Positions 14,598 to 36,794 of a DNA stretch of 64,000 nt are shown piece by piece. The notes below the pieces were generated by a model that saw only the letters and a program-made list of their open reading frames with translations, was not told the DNA's origin and searched no databases. The translations under genes and the position numbers were made by a program. The stretch spans positions 124,001-188,000 of the forward strand of contig JBFWQI010000005.1 of the NCBI GenBank assembly GCA_050249535.1. Direction: 5' to 3'. The number at the start of each line of letters is the position of its first letter. The first letter of the stretch is position 1. The stretch comes from JADJXM01 sp937967285. Its GTDB lineage: Bacteria; Acidobacteriota; Blastocatellia; RBC074.

Positions 14598-14963
14598 TCA
14601 AAGTGACGGATCAGTCAGCTTGAGCTCGGGAATCCAGGAAAAATCTTCAATGTTATGAGTTGCAAGAGTCAGATCGTGGACCAGAGCCGTTGCGGCAATA
14701 AATGAATCTCCAAGAGTCATTTTTCTGATTTGCCTGAGGCGTATCGCTTCCTCGATGACCGGCGATGTTATGTGAAGTATATTGGCAATGGAGAAGAATG
14801 ATTCGAGCAGCGACCGCTCATCATCTCGAAGTTTGTGATAGCCGAGGACTTCGACCTTGCTTATAACAGAAATACAGGTTGTGGTGGACCGAATAAATTC
14901 ACGGATTTTATCGCCGCCAGGCTGTGCTCCGTATATCAAAAGGTTGCTGTCAATCAATGTCAT
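14598..14963 (-). CDS. PIN-domain toxin (VapC-like ribonuclease)
   Basis: Predicted metal-dependent RNase of the PIN family, 121 residues. Acidic site residues are Asp5 (LIDSNLLIY), Glu38 (SKVEVLGY), Asp86 (LGDSFIAATAL) and Asp107 in ATHNIEDF, the typical end motif. The gene begins with an ATG that shares one base with the antitoxin's TGA (TGATG), so translation is coupled. A TTG one codon earlier is a weaker alternative. The pairing with a Phd-like antitoxin marks it as a type II toxin-antitoxin module, although the toxin might instead be a domesticated RNase. Confidence 0.88.
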   Translation of the reverse strand: MTLIDSNLLIYGAQPGGDKIREFIRSTTTCISVISKVEVLGYHKLRDDERSLLESFFSIANILHITSPVIEEAIRLRQIRKMTLGDSFIAATALVHDLTLATHNIEDFSWIPELKLTDPSL

Positions 14964-15241
14964 CAATTACGTCCAGGCATTGATCGATCTTGCCTGATCT
15001 CTCGCTGCCATTCTGAATGATCCTTTATATCGGATAGCGAGTTCAATTCGGCCAGTTGATCGAGTATGGTGGCCAGCTTTTCTTCCCGTTCAGATTCCGG
15101 AGGGCAGCTGGTGTCGGAAATTCTGATCAACTTTGCCACAGGTCGATTGGAATCAGTCAAAACAACCTCAAGGCCGTTATCAATGATTTCTAAAAGCGAC
15201 TTCAACTGCCGAGCCAGGTCTTTGACTTCTATTTCGTACAT
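14963..15241 (-). CDS. Phd/YefM-like antitoxin
   Basis: The 92-residue product begins MYEIEVKDLARQLKSLLEII and continues NGLEVVLTDSNRPVAKLIRI, the Phd/YefM DNA-binding fold. A charged, Arg- and Glu-rich C-terminal tail follows that would wrap the toxin. The frame is open upstream to 15430, but the ATG at 15241 is preferred. It begins the conserved fold, and AGAGG lies nine bases upstream. Together with the PIN gene it probably represses its own promoter, which would lie in 15242-15471. Confidence 0.82.
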   Translation of the reverse strand: MYEIEVKDLARQLKSLLEIIDNGLEVVLTDSNRPVAKLIRISDTSCPPESEREEKLATILDQLAELNSLSDIKDHSEWQREIRQDRSMPGRN

Positions 15242-15471
15242 AACTTTAACCTCTACCATTTTATCTGTGGCAATTATGAAGCCTTTCTTCATATTTAGAA
15301 AGATAAAATTTCGATATGATCGTATCGAACGTATCTCTGATGACCAAAGCGCGAATAGCATCGCCCGCATAAACCCCAAAAGCCATTTACGAGTTCGTGC
15401 AAATATGGATTCCCTCGCTCGGCTTGACATTCCTCCACCTGATTTGTTAATTTCTCTGTTCGCTGGTTTAC

Positions 15472-17848
<2,377 letters not shown>

Positions 17849-17860
17849 GGAATCATGAAT

Positions 17861-17894
17861 GATGAGATGAACGCGATAACGTGTTCATCTCATC
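17861..17894. repeat. Perfect 12-bp hairpin, GATGAG type
   Basis: GATGAGATGAAC (17861-17872) pairs perfectly with GTTCATCTCATC (17883-17894) between thrS and infC. A related sequence, also beginning with a GAATGATGAG phrase, forms the hairpin at 63814-63854 between nusG and rplK. There is no T-run, so it is more likely an RNA stability or processing element than a terminator. Confidence 0.8.
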
Positions 17895-17933
17895 GCTCCT
17901 GGTTCCGATTTCATAATTCTCGGAGGTGTGGTT

Positions 17934-18497
17934 ATCAGCAACGGATATTCAGGTGGCGGCGGTTACAGAGGGCGGCGCGATACGAGGACGCCGCAGGTCA
18001 GGATCAACGAGCGGATACGCTCCAGGGAGATCCGCGTGATCGACGAGGAGGGCGAGCAGCTCGGTGTGATGCCTCCGCAGAAAGCACTTGAAATAGCCCG
18101 CGAACGCGGCTACGACCTGGTCGAGGTCGCGCCGCAGGCCAATCCGCCCGTCTGCCGGATCATCGACTTCGGCAAGTACCAGTACGAACAGAAGAAGCGG
18201 GCGCATGAAGCAAAGAAGAAGCAGGTCGTCATCGAGGTCAAGGAGATCAAGTTCAGGCCCGCAACCGACGAGCACGACTACAATTTCAAAATGAAGCATG
18301 CCCGGGAGATCCTCGGGGACGGGAACAAGGTCAAGGCCACGGTCAGATTCCGCGGGCGCGAGATCACGCACAAGGAGCTCGGACTTCAGCTCCTCGAGCG
18401 GCTCGAGAATGATCTTTCTGATGTCGGGACGGTCGAATTCAGGCCGCGCCTCGAAGGCATGCAGATGATGGTAATTTTCGGACCGAAGAAATCATAA
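17934..18497 (+). CDS. infC: Translation initiation factor IF-3 with probable AUC start codon
   Basis: IF-3 binds the 30S subunit, keeps subunits apart and rejects non-AUG starts. The 187-residue protein shows QVRINERIRSREIRVIDEEG, GYDLVEVAPQANPPVCRIID, FGKYQYEQKKRAHEAKKKQ and the C-terminal domain ending KLEG-like RLEGMQMMVIFGPKK. No ATG fits. GGAGG at 17922-17926 is seven bases before ATC (17934), ideal spacing, while the in-frame GTG at 17928 is only one base away from it. AUU or AUC starts for infC are known in other bacteria as an autoregulatory device, since IF-3 discriminates against them. An annotation pipeline may call the GTG at 17928. Confidence 0.92.
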   Translation: MSNGYSGGGGYRGRRDTRTPQVRINERIRSREIRVIDEEGEQLGVMPPQKALEIARERGYDLVEVAPQANPPVCRIIDFGKYQYEQKKRAHEAKKKQVVIEVKEIKFRPATDEHDYNFKMKHAREILGDGNKVKATVRFRGREITHKELGLQLLERLENDLSDVGTVEFRPRLEGMQMMVIFGPKKS

Positions 18498-18515
18498 GCA
18501 ATACGTGGAGGAGAA

Positions 18516-18719
18516 ATGCCAAAACTGAAGACTCACAAGGGGGCGGCGAAACGGTTTCGCACCACGGCGACGGGGAAGATCAAGCGCGGTCATTCCCACG
18601 CCCGTCACATCCTGACCAAGAAATCGGCGAAACGGAAACGCCAGCTCGATATCGACGTTCTGGTCTCTGAAAGCGATCAGAAGCGTGTCGAGTCGATGCT
18701 GCCTTACGGCCGGCCGTAA
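18516..18719 (+). CDS. rpmI: 50S ribosomal protein L35
   Basis: Complete small basic ribosomal protein of 67 residues (MPKLKTHKGAAKRFRTTATG ... KRKRQLD). It lies 18 bases after infC with GGAGGAG before its ATG. It binds 23S rRNA in the large subunit. The infC-rpmI-rplT order is the classical IF3 operon, which in other bacteria is controlled by L20. Confidence 0.97.
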   Translation: MPKLKTHKGAAKRFRTTATGKIKRGHSHARHILTKKSAKRKRQLDIDVLVSESDQKRVESMLPYGRP

Positions 18720-18798
18720 CGGACATACTCGGTTGATCGATAAACCATAAATTCCGGCGCCTGAGTCGAGCGCGCCGGCGGAAATCAAGGAGGGGCAG

Positions 18799-19173
<375 letters not shown>

Positions 19174-19183
19174 TCCGGTCCCT

Positions 19184-19237
<54 letters not shown>

Positions 19238-19258
19238 TACTTTTAGAGCCGCAGAATC

Positions 19259-20296
<1,038 letters not shown>

Positions 20297-20319
20297 TATT
20301 CTAGAGACTAAAGATCTTT

Positions 20320-20495
<176 letters not shown>

Positions 20496-20526
20496 TAAAA
20501 ACTTATGATCCACAGTACTTGTAACG

Positions 20527-21252
20527 ATGAAACGTAAAGTCTCAGAATTCTCGTACGGCTTCGTCCTGACGCACGAACTGGTGCATGGTTTCGGATATCT
20601 GCCGACCGATACCGGTTCGTTCGAGAAGCGCAAGCGCGGTCCTCAAAGGGGTATGCCGCTCTTTCTGCAATTCAGGGCGAGCGATTACATGAAGCGCCGC
20701 AACGCGGGAGAGTCCAAGCTGGTCGGGCTGCCCTATTTTCGTTTCGTTCTTCATCGCCGGACGCAGTCGAATCAGCATCAGTTGCTGACGGAACTAGAGA
20801 GGAAAGGGAACGCTGTCTTCTACGCGACGCCGAAGATCCACGAAGCGGTCAACCTCAACGGCGCCTTCTTCGCCCGGCAGGTTGTTGCGAACTCGCTCTT
20901 CATCAATCCGTGCGAGATCGGCGATATCGAGGATAACGAGGCTCATCGGGTGGTCTTCAGCAGCCGGACGACGGAGGTCTATCTGTGCCCCGAACAGAAG
21001 CGACTGGACGGAGCGGTTCACGGCGAGGATTTTACGCAGGCGCTGATCGATAATGCGTCTAAATTCAGCGTGCGCGAGATCGATGACGATTTCTTTATGG
21101 AACTGGCGTCCCAGATGGCGTCGCTGGCATCGCCGAACCGCAGGATCTTCGACGAATTGACGAGCGGCAAGGTCGAGATGTCCGCCGCGGTTTTCGCCAA
21201 TTATCTGGCCAGGACGCTTTTCGACTGTGAGCTTCTGGTAGTGGGGGAGTAG
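20527..21252 (+). CDS. Conserved hypothetical protein inserted between pheS and pheT
   Basis: I cannot assign a function to this 241-residue protein. It is soluble and has no signal peptide or membrane segment. Features include SEFSYGFVLTHELV near the N-terminus, GMPLFLQFRASDYM, then YFRFVLHRRTQSNQHQLLTE, and NAVFYATPKIHEAVNLN followed by a stretch ending in NSLFINP. I recall this arrangement in a scattered family of uncharacterised bacterial proteins, sometimes among accessory genes. Its stop is 10 bases before pheT, so the two are probably co-transcribed. The gap upstream (230 bases with an inverted repeat) suggests it arrived as an insertion that split pheST. Confidence 0.8.
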   Translation: MKRKVSEFSYGFVLTHELVHGFGYLPTDTGSFEKRKRGPQRGMPLFLQFRASDYMKRRNAGESKLVGLPYFRFVLHRRTQSNQHQLLTELERKGNAVFYATPKIHEAVNLNGAFFARQVVANSLFINPCEIGDIEDNEAHRVVFSSRTTEVYLCPEQKRLDGAVHGEDFTQALIDNASKFSVREIDDDFFMELASQMASLASPNRRIFDELTSGKVEMSAAVFANYLARTLFDCELLVVGE

Positions 21253-21258
21253 TCAACG

Positions 21259-23317
<2,059 letters not shown>

Positions 23318-23338
23318 TGAATCGCACTGGTGAGATCG

Positions 23339-23614
23339 ATGACCGCATCCGGACTTGAGAAATTCGCCAACCTCGAAGACAAGCTGCACCGCATCGTCGA
23401 ACTGTGCAGAAAGCTGAAGGACGAAAAGAGCGGCCTCAAGGCCGAGCTCGACGAGCTCGCCCGGCAGGTCGATGGCCTGAAGATCGAAAATTCGAAGCTC
23501 GAAGCGAAGATATCGCGGCTCAACGAGGATCGCAGACTGATGCGCGAAAAGGTCGAGGGAATGCTCGATGCGATCGCGACTCTCGAACTCGAAGCCGAAT
23601 CGCTCAAGAAATAG
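23339..23614 (+). CDS. Small coiled-coil protein, ZapB-like
   Basis: 91 residues, almost entirely a predicted coiled coil (LEDKLHRIVELCRKLKDEK ... LKIENSKLEAKISRLNEDRR). It has the size and character of ZapB, a Z-ring-associated filament protein. It lies directly upstream of zapA, 18 bases away, which supports a cell-division role since ZapA and ZapB act together. The ATG at 23339 has GGTGAG upstream, and a GTG nine bases earlier is possible. Coiled coils are hard to assign by similarity, so the ZapB call rests mostly on context. Confidence 0.7.
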   Translation: MTASGLEKFANLEDKLHRIVELCRKLKDEKSGLKAELDELARQVDGLKIENSKLEAKISRLNEDRRLMREKVEGMLDAIATLELEAESLKK

Positions 23615-23632
23615 AGGAGGCGCCGATTCGCA

Positions 23633-23932
23633 ATGGACCATCACGGACAAACCGTCAGCGTCAAGATCTACAATCAGCAATACAGCATCCGCGCCAATGA
23701 CGGAAACATCGAGCGGACGCGCGCGCTGGCCGCACTGGTCGATCATCGCATGCGCGAAATCGCCAAGGGCGCGCTGACTGCCGATTCGCTTAAGGTGGCG
23801 ATCCTGGCGGCAATCCATATCGCCGACGAACTCGACAAGGCCAATCAGAAGTTCGACGATCTCAACAGAACCATCACTTCGCACAGCCACGAGTTCTCGG
23901 CTTTGCTCGACCAGGTACTGAAAGATAAATAA
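23633..23932 (+). CDS. zapA: Cell division protein ZapA
   Basis: The 99-residue protein fits ZapA, which bundles FtsZ filaments. The N-terminal beta part is VSVKIYNQQYSIRANDGNIE, followed by RTRALAALVDHRMREIAKG, VAILAAIHIADELDKANQKF and a C-terminal coiled coil. GAGGAGG lies about 12 bases before the ATG. The location after pheT is a common bacterial arrangement. The coiled-coil gene just upstream is a likely partner. Confidence 0.9.
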   Translation: MDHHGQTVSVKIYNQQYSIRANDGNIERTRALAALVDHRMREIAKGALTADSLKVAILAAIHIADELDKANQKFDDLNRTITSHSHEFSALLDQVLKDK

Positions 23933-23950
23933 CCTAAGTCATTTTATTTG

Positions 23951-24081
23951 TTAACGCAGAGTCGCAGAGGGAGCAGAGATTGATATCATGGATATTTAAA
24001 TCCGAAGTCTCGACTAATGGGCATATATCGAACATTGCCGGACTCAAAATAAATCTCTGCCCCCTCTGCGCCTCTGAGTTT
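23951..24081. repeat. 30-bp inverted repeat, GCAGAG type with 9-nt period
   Basis: Left arm 23952-23981 and right arm 24052-24081 match at about 26 of 30 positions. The unit GCAGAGnnn recurs every 8-9 bases within each arm. It is similar in design to the element at 51722-51843 (GCAAAGG units). It fills the gap between zapA and the M28 peptidase gene. Confidence 0.85.
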
Positions 24082-24144
24082 AAAACAGAAAAACTTTGTT
24101 TCCGGGGTGATCAATACATAAATTGATAATCCGTTGGAGGGAAA

Positions 24145-25802
<1,658 letters not shown>

Positions 25803-25803
<1 letters not shown>

Positions 25804-25891
25804 TATGGAGCGCGGCGGCCCGGCGCCGCTTTAGTAGTCGTTTCAGGTTTAATTTTCAACTAAATCGGCGCCGGGCCGCCGCACACCATAT
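25803..25891. repeat. 31-bp GC-rich double-hairpin inverted repeat
   Basis: Arms 25803-25833 and 25861-25891 match at 28 of 31 positions. They carry the shared outer signature TGGAGCGC and GCACACCA, and the inner CTTTA next to the loop. It lies between two convergent genes, starting in the last codons of the M28 gene. Confidence 0.88.
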
Positions 25892-25901
25892 TCACTCCAA
25901 A

Positions 25902-26840
<939 letters not shown>

Positions 26841-27025
26841 ACATCGCCTCCGGCATTGATGAAATTATCGGTTCGGAAATGACATCATAGCAGCTGAAAT
26901 GCCGGCAATGAAATGACCGTTGACTGAGTCCTGTCCGCACTCTAAAATCAACGATTTACCGGTGTCCGTCGGGCGATGTGTTCCCGGCCGGATATCCGAA
27001 TCAAAAACATCCGGGAGCTCAATAC

Positions 27026-27766
<741 letters not shown>

Positions 27767-27800
27767 GCGTGAAGTTCAATCAGTATTGAAAGGACAGCAA

Positions 27801-28487
<687 letters not shown>

Positions 28488-28496
28488 AAAAAGATT

Positions 28497-28750
28497 GCGG
28501 CGCCCGCGGGCGCCGCCTTTGTTCGGGGTGCGGAGCCCGTGGGCTCCGCTTTTTTTCGGAGTGCGGAACCCGCAGGCTCCGCTTTTTTTCGGAGTGCGGA
28601 GCCCGCAGGCTCCGCTTTTTTTCGGAGTGCGGAGCCCGCAGGCTCCGCTTTTTTTTCGGAGTGCGGAGCCCGTGGGCTCCGCTTTTTCTTTCGGAGAGCG
28701 ATGCCCGTGGGCTCCGCTTTTTTTCGGAGTGCGGAGCCCGTGGGCTCCGC
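28497..28750 (+). repeat. Eight tandem terminator-like hairpins (33-bp units)
   Basis: Eight 20-base palindromes start at 28497, 28530, 28563, 28596, 28629, 28663, 28698 and 28731, a period of 33-35 bases. The consensus is GCGGAGCCCGTGGGCTCCGC. All but the first are followed by a run of five to eight T residues (or T-rich). The units are in direct orientation. The array lies between convergent genes and ends at the acyl-CoA synthetase stop. As RNA on the plus strand, each unit would be an intrinsic terminator. On the minus strand there is no T-run. Confidence 0.95.
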
Positions 28751-28757
28751 TTTTTTC

Positions 28758-30383
<1,626 letters not shown>

Positions 30384-30412
30384 CAATAGTCTCTCCTTGG
30401 TCTGTTTTATTC

Positions 30413-32540
<2,128 letters not shown>

Positions 32541-32580
32541 ATTGTGGTCCTTTTGTGGAGTGCGACGGCCAGGCGTCGCT

Positions 32581-34143
<1,563 letters not shown>

Positions 34144-34244
34144 CTCTTCTTCCTTTGATTAGACTTGTTTTTATGATTCTGTGCGGGCGGTTGTTTTAAA
34201 GATTTGTACTTTATCACAACGGGTGCTTCGGCGACAAAAAGACT

Positions 34245-34326
34245 GGGAGCGCAGGCATCCTGCCTGCAAGTATCAATCGATAGCACCTTTTTTTGAAAAC
34301 ATTGCAGGCAGGATGCCTGCGCTCCC
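34245..34326. repeat. Perfect 24-bp double-hairpin inverted repeat in a divergent promoter region
   Basis: Arms 34245-34268 and 34303-34326 pair perfectly. Each arm is itself a hairpin, GCAGGCA-TCC-TGCCTGC. The outer ends are GGGAGCGC and GCGCTCCC. This copy lies upstream of two divergent genes rather than after a stop, so a terminator role does not fit here. Confidence 0.92.
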
Positions 34327-34372
34327 GGCGGGGATTGCCGACAAAAAATGTCTGTGACAAAATCCCGCCTCG

Positions 34373-36079
34373 ATGAGATTCCCTCAGAGCTTGTTAGCGC
34401 CAGTCCTGACTTGTCTGTTCGTGACACTTGTCGCTGTCGTCCCATTCTTCTACATCGGAGAGGACCGCGCGGTCGGCTGCTGCGGCGGAGAGATGCCGAT
34501 CACACACGACGCCGCCATGCACCACAACCAGATGCAGGGATTCAATCGCGGGCTTGTCTCAGGCCGGATCTACCCTCGCTGGGACGATGCGACTCACCTC
34601 GGATACGGCGCGCCGACGACATCGTTCTACCCGCCCGCAATCTATTTTCTCACTTCGATCCTTTATGCGGCGCTGCAAGACTGGCGACTTGTCCTGATGG
34701 GGTTTCACCTGCTCGTCATGACGGGCTCGGGGCTGGCCGCATACGCCTGCGCGCGGGAATGGCTCGGGAGGAACGCTTCTCTGATCGCGATGATCTTTTA
34801 CATGATCGGGCCCTATCATCTGATCAACCAGTATCAGCGCGGAGCGCTCTCCGAGCAGATGGGATTCGTCTGGGCGCCGCTTGTCCTGCTCTTCGCCGGA
34901 CGGTTTCTCTTTCGTGATGACTTATCGAGAGCGGAGATGATGCGGGATGTTGCGGGGCTGGGCGCGGCCTTCGGCGCCTATCTCTGGACGCATCCGCCGA
35001 CAGCCTTTCAACTGCTGCTGCTCTTCGGCCCGGTTGCGATCGTCAGGATCATCCCGCGGATTAAGGCTTCGCTGATGCGCGTCTCGATGATCGGCGGAGG
35101 GGTGCTGCTCGGCGCGCTCCTGGCCGGCGCCTACCTCCTGCCCGGGTTTGTCGAGCGAAATCTGATTTACAGCGAGGACGTCGAGAAGGTCTGGCCCTAT
35201 CACGCGAGCTATGTCTATCATTTCGCTCAGCAGGTCTACGATCATTCCGTCGGAGGCTTCTTCTGGCGGCTGGACACGATCTGGCTGCTGCATGCTCTGG
35301 CGCTGGCGGCTGTATCGATCGCTCTGTTCGTGCTTCGCAACCGGCTCCCGGCGAATCTTCGCGGCGCAGCCTGGTGGTGGGTCGGCGGGGGGCTCCTGTC
35401 GATCTTCATGATGACCCATGCCTCCACGCCGATAGGATCGCACGTACCATTCATCGAGATCGGAGTCTATGCATGGCGGATGCTGACCTTTGCCGGGCTG
35501 GCGACGGCTCTCGGCGCCGGAATCGCCTGGCAGGCGGCGCAGTTTCACGAACCAATTGCCGGGCGGATATACCGATGGCTGCTCAGATCGGGCGTTTTCG
35601 CTCTGATCGCAATCATGCTCTGGGCGGGATACTCGCTCGCCGTTCGGCCGATGCTCAGGGCCGAGGCCTTCGCACCCGTGCCGGGACATTACAACTACGC
35701 GACACTCCCGCGCGGAGTACCGCGCGATCTGCCGCGGATGGAACCGGTCGAGATCGCCTCAGGGCAGGGAACAGCGACCGTCGAGCGATGGCATCCTCAG
35801 GACAGGCTCGTCCGGGTCAGGCTCGACCGACCATCACGAGTAGTTTTCCGTACTTCATATTTTCCGGGCTGGACGGCGACAGTCGACGGCGCTGAGGTGA
35901 GCGTCAAACGTGATGAGAATTCGACGATCTTCCTCGATCTGCCTGCGGGAGATCACGTCATCGCACTGGAATTCCGTCCGACTCCCATCCGCAGAGCCGG
36001 AGATCTGATGACGATCGCCGGGCTTCTGGTCACGGCATTCGTAGTGATTATCAAACGCAGGGCAAACAAGGAGAGCTGA
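34373..36079 (+). CDS. Polytopic membrane protein, GT-C glycosyltransferase-like
   Basis: The 568-residue protein has about nine or ten membrane helices, starting LLAPVLTCLFVTLVAVVPF. The first outer loop has an acidic patch (THDAAMHHNQMQGFNRGL, then GRIYPRWDD), as in GT-C glycosyltransferases and in large membrane proteins annotated 6-pyruvoyl-tetrahydropterin synthase-related. The soluble C-terminal part (SRVVFRTSYFPGWTATVDG) matches the beta-sandwich that ends such YfhO-like proteins. A role in moving sugar units to lipid or cell-surface acceptors is plausible but unproven. The next gene, three bases away, is likely in the same operon. Confidence 0.8.
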   Translation: MRFPQSLLAPVLTCLFVTLVAVVPFFYIGEDRAVGCCGGEMPITHDAAMHHNQMQGFNRGLVSGRIYPRWDDATHLGYGAPTTSFYPPAIYFLTSILYAALQDWRLVLMGFHLLVMTGSGLAAYACAREWLGRNASLIAMIFYMIGPYHLINQYQRGALSEQMGFVWAPLVLLFAGRFLFRDDLSRAEMMRDVAGLGAAFGAYLWTHPPTAFQLLLLFGPVAIVRIIPRIKASLMRVSMIGGGVLLGALLAGAYLLPGFVERNLIYSEDVEKVWPYHASYVYHFAQQVYDHSVGGFFWRLDTIWLLHALALAAVSIALFVLRNRLPANLRGAAWWWVGGGLLSIFMMTHASTPIGSHVPFIEIGVYAWRMLTFAGLATALGAGIAWQAAQFHEPIAGRIYRWLLRSGVFALIAIMLWAGYSLAVRPMLRAEAFAPVPGHYNYATLPRGVPRDLPRMEPVEIASGQGTATVERWHPQDRLVRVRLDRPSRVVFRTSYFPGWTATVDGAEVSVKRDENSTIFLDLPAGDHVIALEFRPTPIRRAGDLMTIAGLLVTAFVVIIKRRANKES

Positions 36080-36082
36080 CAG

Positions 36083-36685
36083 ATGGAACAATTCGCGAAG
36101 CGGTTTCAGATTCCGATCATCGCCGGAATGCTGCTCTGGGGCAGTTGGTTTCTGCTCAGAATGGCCTATCTGCCGATTTGGAAGAGTTCGCTGATCTGCG
36201 TCGTCTGGCTGGCCTGCGGGTACTGGTTCTTTCTTTATCGGTTCAAGCTGCGTTTTCCTGTCCTGCTGATGATTCTCATCTACCTGACGGTGCTGCTCGA
36301 CGGTCTGGGTAACTACTTCAATCTGTACAATACCAAATTCCGTTACTTCCAGTACGACGAGTTCACTCATACGGCCGCCCCGGCGCTCGCGGCTCCGGTC
36401 CTGATCTGGCTGCTGCACGTCGGTATTCACAGGATGGGCTACCGGTTGCCGCTTATCCTCTCGACGATCTTCGCCATGACCACCATGTTCACCATCTCCG
36501 GTTTTTACGAGATCATCGAGTTGTGGGACGACAAGTACATGCATCCGGCTCCCGGAATGCGTATCCATGGATCATACGATACAGCGAATGATCTGCAGTT
36601 CGATCTGCTGGGACAGATCGTCGGCGGCGCGATGGCATATATCTATCTCAAGCGAAAACAGATGGCTGATTTGAGCGATGAATGA
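36083..36685 (+). CDS. Membrane protein, DUF2238/YjdF-like
   Basis: The 200-residue protein has about five membrane helices. Conserved polar residues lie inside them: YDEFTHTAAPALAAPV, then GFYEIIELWDDKY and TANDLQFDLLGQIVGGAMAY. This Asp/His pattern is that of DUF2238, the YjdF family of unknown function. It starts three bases after the preceding membrane-protein gene, so the two are translationally linked. No function is assigned. Confidence 0.78.
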   Translation: MEQFAKRFQIPIIAGMLLWGSWFLLRMAYLPIWKSSLICVVWLACGYWFFLYRFKLRFPVLLMILIYLTVLLDGLGNYFNLYNTKFRYFQYDEFTHTAAPALAAPVLIWLLHVGIHRMGYRLPLILSTIFAMTTMFTISGFYEIIELWDDKYMHPAPGMRIHGSYDTANDLQFDLLGQIVGGAMAYIYLKRKQMADLSDE

Positions 36686-36794
36686 TCGATCTTAGATCCG
36701 GAACAGGCGATTCTGAACGTTATGGATCACCGGAGATGCAAATGATAACAAATGGCTTAATTCCGGCAACCATCTGTCGGAATTACGGACGGGA

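Noticed and set aside
23933..24144. 6S RNA downstream of zapA
   Set aside because: The gap is explained by the GCAGAG inverted repeat, and the large central bubble typical of 6S RNA is not evident.
28497..28750. CRISPR-like regular array
   Set aside because: Units are 33-35 bases with T-rich linkers and near-identical palindromes. There are no unique spacers of constant size and no cas genes.
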